Origin: Pseudomonas sp. ADAK13
GTDB lineage: Bacteria > Pseudomonadota > Gammaproteobacteria > Pseudomonadales > Pseudomonadaceae
Direction: 5' to 3'
Assembly (NCBI RefSeq): GCF_012935715.1
Contig: NZ_CP052860.1
Coordinates: forward strand, 2,294,001-2,358,000
DNA length: 64,000 nt
Under the pieces are notes generated by a model. That model had not been told where the DNA came from. It saw only the letters and a list, made by a program, of their open reading frames with translations, and made no database searches. A program made the translations under genes and the position numbers. Positions 16,901 to 24,484 of this stretch are shown piece by piece; position 1 is the stretch's first letter, and each line of letters begins with the position of its first letter.

Positions 16901-19781
16901 CGACCGGCGTGAGGTCTGGCGCGACGGCCAGCCATTGCACCTCACGCGGGGCGTCCTTGGCGACGAACGACAGCGAATCCTTGCTCTTCACACCCACCAG
17001 GTACGGCGCCGCCGAGACCAGCAACGCGCTTTGTGCGGCGACGTTGCGACCGCCTTCGGCTTCGTACACCTGGGTCATCACTTGCAGGCGGTAGGTGCTG
17101 TTGGCAAAGCGTTGCAGGTTCAGGTCGAGAACGGCCTGGCCATTGTCGTCGACAGTGGTTTCGGCCAGGTCTTCGGAACTGGCTTCTTCCAGCGAGTCAT
17201 TCAGGCGGAAGCGGTAATCCGGGTAGCGATCAAAAGCCGCAAGCGTCGGGCTCAGGGACATTTTTGCCGTGACGCGACGGCCCGCCGCCGGCGCGCCGAA
17301 CAAGTGCATCGCGGTGACCTTGGCCACCACCTGGTCCGGCGGTATCCAGCCCGGCACCGGCGTGTCGTGCAGGCTCAGGCTGACCTTCATGCGGTCTGGT
17401 TCAAAGTCGCGGACCTTGAAGCTGACGCTGCCCAGGTCAGTGCGTCGCTGCTTCTCGCCGATCAGTTGCAGGGTCGCGGTGTAGTCGCCGGAAGGCGCCA
17501 CTTCGCTGCTCGGGAAATCAAAGGTTTCAAAGCCGCTGGCGGAGAGCTTCAGTGGTTGGCGAATCACCTCCAACCCACGAGGGTCGGTGATTTGCAGTTC
17601 CACCGGCAGGCCTTGCAGCGCGCCTTTCCAGTCGCCGCTGCGCACGATCATGCCCAGGTGCGCGGTTTCGCCGGGTCGGTACAGGCCACGGTCGGTAAAC
17701 AGGTAGGCGCTGAGGCGATTGATCGCACCGTCTTCTTCCAGGCCGCCGACATCAAAGCGCGACAAATCCAGCTGCTGGGACTGACGGGCAATCGGCAGGA
17801 AGGATTGGTCATTGCCGCGACTGACCACATACATCAGCGGGGTTTTCTCGCGGCGCAGTTCGTCCAGCTTGGCAAAGTGCGCATGGCCTTCGGCGTCGGT
17901 ATGGCCGCTGGCGACCGGCAAACCGTTGCGGCCGATGATATCGACCTGGGCGTCGGACACCGGCGAGCCGTTGCCGATGGACTGTACATACACGTCGTGG
18001 CTGCCATCGCTGGAGCGCTTGGCGATGATGCCCAGGTCGGTGACCACGATGAAACGCAGGTCGCTGGTGGTGTTGCGTTCGTACTCGAAGGTGCGATCAG
18101 CCGGGTCGTCCTGCGGGCTGAGCTTGAGCACGAAAATGCCTCGGCGGCCACCGTTGGCCGTCAGGTAGTTGCTCAGGTCGACGTTGTCGTAGACAGTTTT
18201 GGACGGGTCACCAGCCGACAACGGAATGTCCAGGCTCTGACGCTCCACCATCCGGTCGAAGTAGTCATTGGCAAAATTCGGTCGGGCAAAGCTGCCGCTG
18301 CTCTGGTCCACCAGGTGTTGCAACTGGTTGGGCAGCAGACGGGCGATTTCCACATGGGCGCCGGGCACGCCACGGGCCATGAAGCCCAGGCGTTTTTCGC
18401 CGGTGAGGCTGAGCAGGGCGCCGTCGGACAGGAACTGCAACGTGCGCGGATAAGCCGGCATGCTCACGAGGGAGGCTGTCGGGTTTTTCGCCAGGTAGCC
18501 GCCGATGGCTTCCAGGTTGGCCGGTACCCGCACATACAGGGCGCGGCCAGGCGGGGCCTTGAATTTGAAGGCGTGCAGGGTATTCAGCGGTTCGACGCTC
18601 GGCACGTGGGTCAGTTTGACCTTGGTGCTGCTGGCCAGCAGCTTGTCGTCGATATCTTGCAGGTTCCAGGGCCGGGTATCGTCCTCGGCTTTTTCCGGCA
18701 GCATCCAGGCCTGCACCTTGTTGGCGATGGTCTCGTCGGCCACGGCGCTGGAACTGCTGAACATCAGCACCGGCTCGGGCTCGCCGCGCTCGTTGTCGAC
18801 AAAGCTGACTTCGGCGCCGGTAAAGGTCAGGCGATAGCGGCCGGGCACGGTGACTTCGGCCACCAATGGCGCAGGGCTGGCATTGCCGCCGTCGCGGGCC
18901 TTGAGGCCTTCATCGAGCTTGGCGCTGACCGGGGTGCTTTCCAGCGGCGTGGCCAGGGCCGCCGAGCGTACAAAGGCGTTGAGCTTGTGTTCGTCGAAGG
19001 TGATTTCCGGGCGGTTGGGCAGTTGTGCGTCGCGGTAGGCCAAACCTTTACCCAGGGTGACCGAGGCGCGCTTGCGTACGCTGTCTTCGTCTACCGGGTG
19101 GGAAAAGTGGAAGGTTGCGACCAGCTGTTTCTGCGTCGGGTTGCTCGGGTCCTGGTACAGCTCGTTTTGCGTCAAGGTGGCGCGGAACGGCTGGGTGGAG
19201 AATTGGCTGCTGTATTGGCTGAGCAGAACGCCGTCGGCCAACAGGTTCTTCTTGGCCAGGTCGATGGTGTAGTGGGCGTCGACGGGCCAGTCTTTTTCCG
19301 GGGTGAACACCAGGCTGCGGTCATCCGCCCAGCGCCAGGCGCCGGCGATGGCAGGCTTGAGGGTGATGCCTTCGGTGACCGGCTTGCCAATGGCCGCCAG
19401 CGGTGCCACGGATTCGGCGAAGCGTACCTGCAAGTTATCCACAACCGGCTGCGGCTGGGTGTAATCCGTCAGGTTGGGCTTGTGCAGCGAATAGCCCACG
19501 GTGTGGGGTTGCGGCAGGTGGGAATACCAGTGCCAGCCATAAAAGCCTGCGGCCACCAACAACACCAGGGCCAGGACTCCGCCGGCCGCCTGGCGCGGAT
19601 AAGCCCGGGCCTTGTGGCCGACGTTGACCAGGCCGTTCCCCGTGGCTTGCAGCCAGCGCGGCGGCTGCCACTGGCCGAACAGGCTGCGCGCCAGCCATCG
19701 GACGGCGTTGAACAGAACACTCACCACTGAGATCAAGGCCCCGAAAAAACGGCGGCTGGTCGCTTTTAACGAATCAAACAT
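13938..19781 (-). CDS. yfhM: Bacterial alpha-2-macroglobulin with thioester (YfhM type)
   Basis: From ATG at 19781 (CAGGG seven bases upstream) the protein is 1947 aa; a longer frame to 19895 lacks a ribosome site. An N-terminal transmembrane helix (about residues 60-80, GGVLALVLLVAAGFYGWHWY) anchors it in the inner membrane with the bulk in the periplasm. It contains serial MG-type beta domains, a bait-like region, and the thioester motif Cys1471-Thr-Glu-Gln in GYACTEQ within an alpha/alpha toroid. Such proteins trap foreign proteases by covalent capture. A very acidic segment near residue 1865 (SSEESEGDDSEYVETSEDTE) is unusual and may be a flexible linker. It is coupled to pbpC, suggesting that wall repair and protease trapping act together after damage. 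Confidence 0.93.
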   Translation of the reverse strand: MFDSLKATSRRFFGALISVVSVLFNAVRWLARSLFGQWQPPRWLQATGNGLVNVGHKARAYPRQAAGGVLALVLLVAAGFYGWHWYSHLPQPHTVGYSLHKPNLTDYTQPQPVVDNLQVRFAESVAPLAAIGKPVTEGITLKPAIAGAWRWADDRSLVFTPEKDWPVDAHYTIDLAKKNLLADGVLLSQYSSQFSTQPFRATLTQNELYQDPSNPTQKQLVATFHFSHPVDEDSVRKRASVTLGKGLAYRDAQLPNRPEITFDEHKLNAFVRSAALATPLESTPVSAKLDEGLKARDGGNASPAPLVAEVTVPGRYRLTFTGAEVSFVDNERGEPEPVLMFSSSSAVADETIANKVQAWMLPEKAEDDTRPWNLQDIDDKLLASSTKVKLTHVPSVEPLNTLHAFKFKAPPGRALYVRVPANLEAIGGYLAKNPTASLVSMPAYPRTLQFLSDGALLSLTGEKRLGFMARGVPGAHVEIARLLPNQLQHLVDQSSGSFARPNFANDYFDRMVERQSLDIPLSAGDPSKTVYDNVDLSNYLTANGGRRGIFVLKLSPQDDPADRTFEYERNTTSDLRFIVVTDLGIIAKRSSDGSHDVYVQSIGNGSPVSDAQVDIIGRNGLPVASGHTDAEGHAHFAKLDELRREKTPLMYVVSRGNDQSFLPIARQSQQLDLSRFDVGGLEEDGAINRLSAYLFTDRGLYRPGETAHLGMIVRSGDWKGALQGLPVELQITDPRGLEVIRQPLKLSASGFETFDFPSSEVAPSGDYTATLQLIGEKQRRTDLGSVSFKVRDFEPDRMKVSLSLHDTPVPGWIPPDQVVAKVTAMHLFGAPAAGRRVTAKMSLSPTLAAFDRYPDYRFRLNDSLEEASSEDLAETTVDDNGQAVLDLNLQRFANSTYRLQVMTQVYEAEGGRNVAAQSALLVSAAPYLVGVKSKDSLSFVAKDAPREVQWLAVAPDLTPVAVDGLTSEVVEHRYVSVLVKQSNGTYKYESRIKNISQPASPLVMTKDGAKQTLNTGAPGDFTLQLKDANGNLLNQIDYSVAGRGNTSRSLERNAELQLRLDKRSYATGDEIAISIRAPYTGAGLITIERDKVYTQQWFKADSTNSVQHIRVPAGLEGNAYVNVQFVRDIGSSEVYMSPLSYGVVPFSINLDARRMALKVEGPAKIEPGQTLDIKVNADRPGRAVVYAVDEGILQVARYQTPDPLGFFFQKRALEVGTSQILDLILPEFSRLLSGAAPGGDTEGALANHLNPFKRKHQPPVAWWSGLVDLPAGETVLHYQVPDSFNGKLHLFAVAVDSDSVGVSEANTEVRGPLVITPNVPAFVAPGDVFSVSAGVFSNLEAAADVKFEVQTSDGLQVQGDKASTLALQPRKEGVAEFKIKVGETLGSADLRFVAVLPDGKRIQVAETTSIRPLSEHRVALSLGRFDSASKEVKPTRELFGQLRDVQLGVAASPLVWANGLKHYLDDYGYACTEQLVSKAMPALIWGGNAPEAEQAFSGAVRMLRQRQNQAGGFGLWAANPDVAPYASLYATDFLIEARERGLPVPEDLLQRSNAYLTDLANGPSEGLSELRNRAYASYLLSRQGILVSGALSDIRERYESYFKDTWQNDIGAAYLAASYKLLKQDRQADALFRKVPWLSLSDKWDSDGLYYDPLVHDAEHLHLLARHFPELLDDVPASLLDKLGKRLNEQRYNSLSAALLLRALDNYGQRAQSDMTLKATAWLSDKQQQLLQMAGQPPRAAVPAGTQKLQMEKSDGPAAFYMLSEAGYDKGANLKPINNGLEVIHEYLDLKGNPVSKVAVGDEFLVRLRLRATDRDQVQQVAVVDLLPGGVEPVYNLPPEPEAASSEESEGDDSEYVETSEDTEEADAWQAPIGETDLSNWQPDYVDVRDDRVVLYGTALRDVGTFVYRVRATNAGTFNTPPAYAEGMYETTLQGRGKVGQLEITKP

Positions 19782-19860
19782 GGTGAGCATCCCTGGCAAT
19801 GTGTCGCGTATCTTACACGTCTCTTTGATACAAAAGATGACGGCAAATGCGCCGCAAAGC

Positions 19861-20490
19861 TCAGGCTTGCTGTACGAAGGTGAGGCGTATCGCAAAACCG
19901 ATCAAAAGGCTGCCAAACAGCCATTGCTGAAGGCGCTGGGCGGATGGGCTACGCTCCAGCCAGCGGCCGATTCTGGCACCGGCCAATCCATAGCAACTGT
20001 CGAAAGCCAGGCCGACCGCCACCAGAATCGCGCCTAACAGGGCGAACTGTGCCGTCACCGATGCGCCGTGTGGGTCGATGAATTGCGGCAGCAATACGGA
20101 GCAGAACAGCAGCGCCTTGGGGTTGAGCAGGTTGGTCAGCAGGCCGCGCTGGAAGGCTCCGCGCCAGGCGTGGGCCGGTGCGGTGCCGTCCTCGGTGTTC
20201 AGGTTGGGCAGCAGGTTGGCGCGCAGGCACTGCACGCCGATCCACAGCAGATACGCCGCACCGCCCAGGCGCACCACGTCGAAGGTCCAGGGCGCGACCT
20301 TGAACAGCGTCGCCAGGCCCATCCCAGCCAGTGCCACATGGCAAGCCCGGGCGACGCCCAAACCGGCTGCGGTTGCCAGTGCCATCGCCTTGCCTTGGCG
20401 TGCGCCGGTTTGCAGCAACAAAATCATGTCCGGGCCGGGCAACAGGTACACCACCGCCAGCGCGACTAAAAACAACCAGAGTTCTGCCAT
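19861..20490 (-). CDS. LysE family amino acid exporter
   Basis: The start at 20490 has AAGGGG upstream; an in-frame ATG at 20526 adds 12 unlikely residues. The 209-aa protein has five to six transmembrane helices with the family's N-terminal pattern YLLPGPDMILLLQTGARQGK and a conserved LLNPKALLFCSVLLPQFID. LysE/RhtB proteins export amino acids or related metabolites through the inner membrane. It is divergent from an Lrp/AsnC regulator gene with about 136 bases between the starts, the standard arrangement in which the regulator controls the exporter in response to an amino acid. The substrate cannot be told from sequence. Confidence 0.92.
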   Translation of the reverse strand: MAELWLFLVALAVVYLLPGPDMILLLQTGARQGKAMALATAAGLGVARACHVALAGMGLATLFKVAPWTFDVVRLGGAAYLLWIGVQCLRANLLPNLNTEDGTAPAHAWRGAFQRGLLTNLLNPKALLFCSVLLPQFIDPHGASVTAQFALLGAILVAVGLAFDSCYGLAGARIGRWLERSPSAQRLQQWLFGSLLIGFAIRLTFVQQA

Positions 20491-20626
20491 GTGCCTGCCC
20501 CTTGCGTTACGTGATTCGTAGGGCAATTTTAGGGGCGAAGGCCGGGGCAGGTGCTTGCGTAGTCAGCCGGAAAAGCGTCTAGTCTTGGCACAATCTGCCA
20601 CTTATGTTGGGCGAAACACTTCACTT

Positions 20627-21109
20627 ATGCCAAATCTGAAACTGGATGCGTTTGACCGCAAGATTCTTGAAGCCCTGCAACGGGATGGCCGCCTGAGCAA
20701 TGTGCAACTGGCGGATGAGATAGGCCTGTCGGCGTCACCCTGTTTGCGCCGGGTGCGCCTGTTGGAAGAAGCCGGTGTGATTCGCGGCTATCAGGCCAGC
20801 CTCGACCGGGATGAGGTTGGGCTGGGGCTGACGGTGTTTGTCGGGGTGAAAGTGGAGCGGCATAACGACGAACAGGCGGAGGCGTTTCGGTTGGCGGTGA
20901 CGGCGCTGCCCCAGGTGATTTCGGCGTTTCTGGTGTCGGGGGAATCTGACTTTCTGCTGCAGGTGGTGGTGCCGGACCTGCGCGGGTATGAGCGATTCCT
21001 GACCGGGAGTTTGTTGAAGCTGCCGGGGGTGAGTGATATCCGTAGCAATTTTGCGATTCAGACGGTGAAGACGCCGGGGGCGTTGCCGTTGGGGCATCTT
21101 CCCAATTAA
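20627..21109 (+). CDS. Lrp/AsnC family transcriptional regulator
   Basis: From ATG at 20627 the protein is 160 aa, normal for the family. The N-terminal helix-turn-helix is seen in LDAFDRKILEALQRDGRLSN and QLADEIGLSASPCLRRVRLL. The C-terminal RAM domain follows (residues 65-150), with GLTVFVGVKVE and VSGESDFLLQVVVPDL, which binds small ligands and forms octamers. It is divergent from the LysE exporter and probably regulates it. An upstream in-frame start at 20555 is not needed and has no family match. Confidence 0.93.
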   Translation: MPNLKLDAFDRKILEALQRDGRLSNVQLADEIGLSASPCLRRVRLLEEAGVIRGYQASLDRDEVGLGLTVFVGVKVERHNDEQAEAFRLAVTALPQVISAFLVSGESDFLLQVVVPDLRGYERFLTGSLLKLPGVSDIRSNFAIQTVKTPGALPLGHLPN

Positions 21110-21185
21110 TGATCGAATTGCGTTGGTGAGGAGCACTTTGTGGTGAGGGGGTTGCGTTGCGGGTACTTGGGGTGAGGGGTGGGGC

Positions 21186-22118
21186 TCAGGTCCACCAATA
21201 GCGCACGAGATGAAAGAAAATCGGCGCCGCAAAACATACGGAATCCAGCCGGTCCAGCATCCCGCCATGCCCTTCGATCATGTGCCCCCAATCCTTCACG
21301 CCCCGGTCGCGCTTGATCGCTGACATCACGATTCCGCCGGCAAACCCCAGCAGGTTGATCAACAGCGCTATCAGGAACGACTGCCAGGGATTGAACGGCG
21401 TGGTCCACCACAGCGCCGCACCGATCAGCGATGACAGCAAAATCCCGCCGACAAAGCCTTCCACGGTCTTCGACGGCGACAGGTTGGGCGCGATTTTGTG
21501 TTTGCCGAACAGCTTGCCGCACACGTACTGCAGCACGTCCGACAGCTGCACCACGATCACCAGGTAGGCGATCAGCAGCAGGTTGCGGCCTTCATAGCCG
21601 ACGATGTCCAGGGTCAGCAGCGCCGGCACGAAGGACACGCAGAACACCGCGATCATCAACCCCCATTGCACCTTCGATGCCCGTTCCAGGAAGTGCGTGC
21701 TGTCGCCGCCCAAGGACGCAAGGATCGGCAGCAGCAGGAACACGTACACCGGGATGAAGATCGAGAACAGCCCGTACCAGTCGAAGTAGATCAGCAGGTA
21801 TTGCAGCGGCAACGCCAGGTAAAACGCCGCTACCAGCGCCGGGTAATCGCTGCGCCGGGTCGGCGTGAGGGTGAGGAATTCCCGCAGCGCATAGAACGAC
21901 ACGGCGTAGAACAGCAGGATCACCGCGCCGGTGCCGAGCCAGAAGGCGATGCCGATCACCACCACCATCACCCACCAGGCATTGATGCGGGCGTTGAGGT
22001 TGTCGATGACCGCGTTGGGCGTGCCACGGGTGCGCAGTTTGAGGATCAGGCCGATCAGTGAGGCGAGCACCAGGATCGCGCCGATCCCGCCGAACAACAT
22101 CAGGGTTTGGCTATCCAT
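21186..22118 (-). CDS. Phosphatidate cytidylyltransferase (CdsA family, YnbB-like)
   Basis: The start at 22118 is one base after the stop of the acyltransferase gene; the protein is 310 aa with about eight transmembrane helices. The family signature is near the end: SAIKRDRGVKDWGHMIEGHG followed by GMLDRLDS. CDP-diacylglycerol synthases activate phosphatidate with CTP for transfer to an alcohol. As the last gene of a six-gene minus-strand operon with a CDP-alcohol phosphatidyltransferase at the other end, it fits the YnbB role: supplying the CDP-lipid used by the YnbA-like enzyme. It is probably a second, pathway-specific enzyme rather than the essential cdsA, but that is inferred from context. 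Confidence 0.88.
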   Translation of the reverse strand: MDSQTLMLFGGIGAILVLASLIGLILKLRTRGTPNAVIDNLNARINAWWVMVVVIGIAFWLGTGAVILLFYAVSFYALREFLTLTPTRRSDYPALVAAFYLALPLQYLLIYFDWYGLFSIFIPVYVFLLLPILASLGGDSTHFLERASKVQWGLMIAVFCVSFVPALLTLDIVGYEGRNLLLIAYLVIVVQLSDVLQYVCGKLFGKHKIAPNLSPSKTVEGFVGGILLSSLIGAALWWTTPFNPWQSFLIALLINLLGFAGGIVMSAIKRDRGVKDWGHMIEGHGGMLDRLDSVCFAAPIFFHLVRYWWT

Positions 22119-22119
22119 G

Positions 22120-22740
22120 TCAGGAGTGCTCCGGGGCGAGGGCGAGCAAGGCGTCGCGGGCGCGGGCGAGGAAGAGTGCCTTGTCTTCACCGTCCTCCAG
22201 TTGCAGCGGTGCGCCGAAGCTGGTGGTGCACAGCAATGGCAACGGCAGCACGCGGCCCTTGGGCATGACCCGGTTGAGGTTGGCGATCCACACCGGGATC
22301 AATTCGGCGTGTGGATAACTCTTTGCCAGGTGATACAGGCCGCTTTTGAAGGGCAGCAGGCCGTCTTCCAGGTTGCGGGTGCCCTCGGGGAAGATGATCA
22401 GCGAGTCGCCGTTTTCCAGGGCCTGGAGCATCGGTTGCAAAGGGTTATCCACAGGGTCCTTGCGCTCGCGGTCGATCAGCACGCCGTTGAATACGCGGTT
22501 GATGATGTAGCGGCGCAGGGCGCTTGTGTTCCAGTAGTCGCTGCCGGCCACCGGGCGTGTGAATTTACGCAGGTTCTGTGGCAGCGACGCCCACAGCAGC
22601 ACGAAATCACCGTGGCTGCTGTGGTTGGCGTAATAGATGCGTTGCACCGGCACGGGCGCACAGCCAAGCCACAGGCTGCGGGCGCCGGTGACGGTGCGGG
22701 CCATGGAGGTAATCAGGGTGGCGACCACGGGTTCGAACAT
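22120..22740 (-). CDS. 1-acyl-sn-glycerol-3-phosphate acyltransferase-like protein (PlsC family)
   Basis: A 206-aa PlsC-type acyltransferase. The catalytic HX4D motif is NHSSHGDF and the glycerol-phosphate motif is FPEGTRN. The family normally transfers an acyl chain to lysophosphatidate or another lysolipid at the inner face of the membrane. It is placed directly before the CdsA-like gene and after a small membrane protein gene, so it probably makes the phosphatidate used by the CdsA-like enzyme. This acyltransferase is, to my memory, an addition to the four-gene E. coli ynb set. Confidence 0.88.
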   Translation of the reverse strand: MFEPVVATLITSMARTVTGARSLWLGCAPVPVQRIYYANHSSHGDFVLLWASLPQNLRKFTRPVAGSDYWNTSALRRYIINRVFNGVLIDRERKDPVDNPLQPMLQALENGDSLIIFPEGTRNLEDGLLPFKSGLYHLAKSYPHAELIPVWIANLNRVMPKGRVLPLPLLCTTSFGAPLQLEDGEDKALFLARARDALLALAPEHS

Positions 22741-22749
22741 GAGGATTCC

Positions 22750-23193
22750 TTATCCGGCGAAGGGCAGCCAGGGGCTGGCCAGGATGACGGCCACGGTCAG
22801 CAGCACTTGCGCCGCCAGCAGGTAGGCTTGCTTGCGCAACAGTTTCAGGGCGCCGCGACGGCGTTCGGTCCAGGGCCGGCCCGCGCGTTTGGCGGATTGC
22901 AGGCCAAGGGTTTGCATGGCCTGGTCGAAGTCGGGTGTACGGTCGGTGTCGCGGGCGAGCAGGGCGAACAGGTCGGCGTCGAAGGCCACCCGCAACGCCC
23001 AGTATTTTTGCAGCAGCCCGAGCACAATCATCCACAGGCTGAGGATCAGGCAGATTGGCGTGATGCTGGCCATCAGCAGTTGTGCGAGGCCGAACAGCAC
23101 GCCGAGCAAGGTCAGGCCTGTGGATAACTGGTCCAGGGAGCGGCCCCGGCGCAGCAGGCTGGCGACGACCTGTAATTCCATATCAGCCGGCAT
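22750..23193 (-). CDS. Small membrane protein of the ynb-like lipid operon
   Basis: A 147-aa protein with two central transmembrane helices (about 28-65, GLTLLGVLFGLAQLL and ILSLWMIVLGLLQ) and one at the C-terminus (about 122-142), joined by a basic cytoplasmic stretch (GRPWTERRRGALKLLRKQ). It overlaps the start of the upstream phosphatase gene's end by 11 bases and is followed within 10 bases by the acyltransferase gene. I know no functional domain for it. The tight packing suggests that it is a partner or scaffold of the membrane lipid enzymes. Confidence 0.8.
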   Translation of the reverse strand: MPADMELQVVASLLRRGRSLDQLSTGLTLLGVLFGLAQLLMASITPICLILSLWMIVLGLLQKYWALRVAFDADLFALLARDTDRTPDFDQAMQTLGLQSAKRAGRPWTERRRGALKLLRKQAYLLAAQVLLTVAVILASPWLPFAG

Positions 23194-24481
23194 GGGTTAA
23201 ACCCTCCAGGGCTTCACGGTGAGCGGGATGCAGGACCACACGCGGGCGTGCTGTACGAATAATAGCCACCGCCTCGTCGACATTGGCTGCGCGCCCGGTG
23301 TGGAGCAGCCAGGCGGCCACGGCGGTGGCGCTGCGCGAGTAACCGAGGGCGCAGCACACCAGCAGCGGCCCGGCTGAGCGTAGGCGTTCAATGGCCTCGG
23401 CAGCTTCCAGGCATTGCGCCGCAGTAGGTGCCGTGAGATCCAGAACAGGCAGGCTGTAATAGACGCGGTCCTGTGGATTAATCGGCAATTCGGCGCACAG
23501 ATCGACCACCGCTTTGAATGAGTCCAGCTCCCTGGCTGTGGGAATTCGCCCCAGCCAGACGTTATCCACAACCTGATCGGGCTGTGGATGTTTACGCGTC
23601 CACAGCCGGGAATTGATCCAGGCTGCTGCCAGATAAGGCGCCAACAACCAGCGTGCTGCCGGAGCAAGTCGCCCGTCGGCACGCTTCTGAAAGCCCGAAA
23701 CGCCCAGCACCAGATAATTCGCCTTCATCAATCCAAGGGAAACCGCCGGCCAAAGCAGCCACAACCAACCGCCACCGAGGCTGAACGCCAGGATCAAACA
23801 CACCAAAGAACCGAAGCCATAGCGCAACCCCAGCCGCCAACGCTGGCGGTCCCGGGTCAACTGGGCATTCAGCAACGGGCTCGGATGTTCCAGCGGCCAA
23901 AGCCACACGCACAGCCAGCCGGCAAGGGCGCCTGTGGGTAAGTCGATAAAGTGATGTTGATAAGTGGTCAGCACCGAAAGGCCGATCAATGCGAACCAGC
24001 CGTGCACCAGCCAGCGCCACAGGCCCCGGCTATACCGCTGGTACATTATCCACAGCACCACCAGCAGGGCGATGTGCAACGACGGCGCCTGATTGAACGG
24101 CTTGTCGAACCCGGCGAGTACCGCAAACAGCCAGCCGAACACGCCGTCCAGCTCCGGCCGTTCGAAGGTGAAGCGCAATGGCCAGATCAGGAAGCACGTG
24201 ACAGCAATCACCTGGGCCGTCAGCAGGCGCAGGGCATGCTGTTTCAGCTCATGGCGCGTACTGGGCAGCAGCAGGGAGAAACCGTAGAGCAGGTCGATCG
24301 ACCAGTAGGGCACGATGGTCCAGGCCCAGAACGGGATATGGGTTTCCCAGCCGAACACCAGGGTGCCCACGTCGCTACGCTGGCTGGTGACCCACGTGGC
24401 AAAGCCGTAGGTGCTGAAAAACAGCGGCGCCAACAGCAGCAGCCACAGCACCGCCGGTTTTAACAGGCCCGGTTCACGCAT
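23183..24481 (-). CDS. PAP2 / dual-specificity phosphatase fusion (YnbD-like)
   Basis: A 432-aa membrane protein with two parts. The N-terminal 270 residues carry several transmembrane helices and PAP2-like motifs: KPFNQAPSLHIALL (P-S-x-H) and TTYQHHFIDLPTG (the H-x3-D-type end of the motif), as in lipid phosphatases. The C-terminal 140 residues are a dual-specificity-type tyrosine phosphatase domain, with the P-loop VCCALGYSRSA (Cys-x5-Arg); the usual His before Cys is Cys here. E. coli YnbD has the same architecture. The gene lies three bases after the hydrolase-methyltransferase gene. It probably removes phosphate from a lipid intermediate, with the phosphatase domain acting on the same or a phosphoinositide-like substrate. 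Confidence 0.88.
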   Translation of the reverse strand: MREPGLLKPAVLWLLLLAPLFFSTYGFATWVTSQRSDVGTLVFGWETHIPFWAWTIVPYWSIDLLYGFSLLLPSTRHELKQHALRLLTAQVIAVTCFLIWPLRFTFERPELDGVFGWLFAVLAGFDKPFNQAPSLHIALLVVLWIMYQRYSRGLWRWLVHGWFALIGLSVLTTYQHHFIDLPTGALAGWLCVWLWPLEHPSPLLNAQLTRDRQRWRLGLRYGFGSLVCLILAFSLGGGWLWLLWPAVSLGLMKANYLVLGVSGFQKRADGRLAPAARWLLAPYLAAAWINSRLWTRKHPQPDQVVDNVWLGRIPTARELDSFKAVVDLCAELPINPQDRVYYSLPVLDLTAPTAAQCLEAAEAIERLRSAGPLLVCCALGYSRSATAVAAWLLHTGRAANVDEAVAIIRTARPRVVLHPAHREALEGLTHAG

Positions 24482-24484
24482 GGG

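Noticed and set aside
14712..19730. A 1672-codon plus-strand open frame opposite the alpha-2-macroglobulin gene
   Set aside because: It mirrors the macroglobulin codons, has a composition typical of antisense frames in GC-rich DNA and matches no family; the minus-strand gene explains the region.
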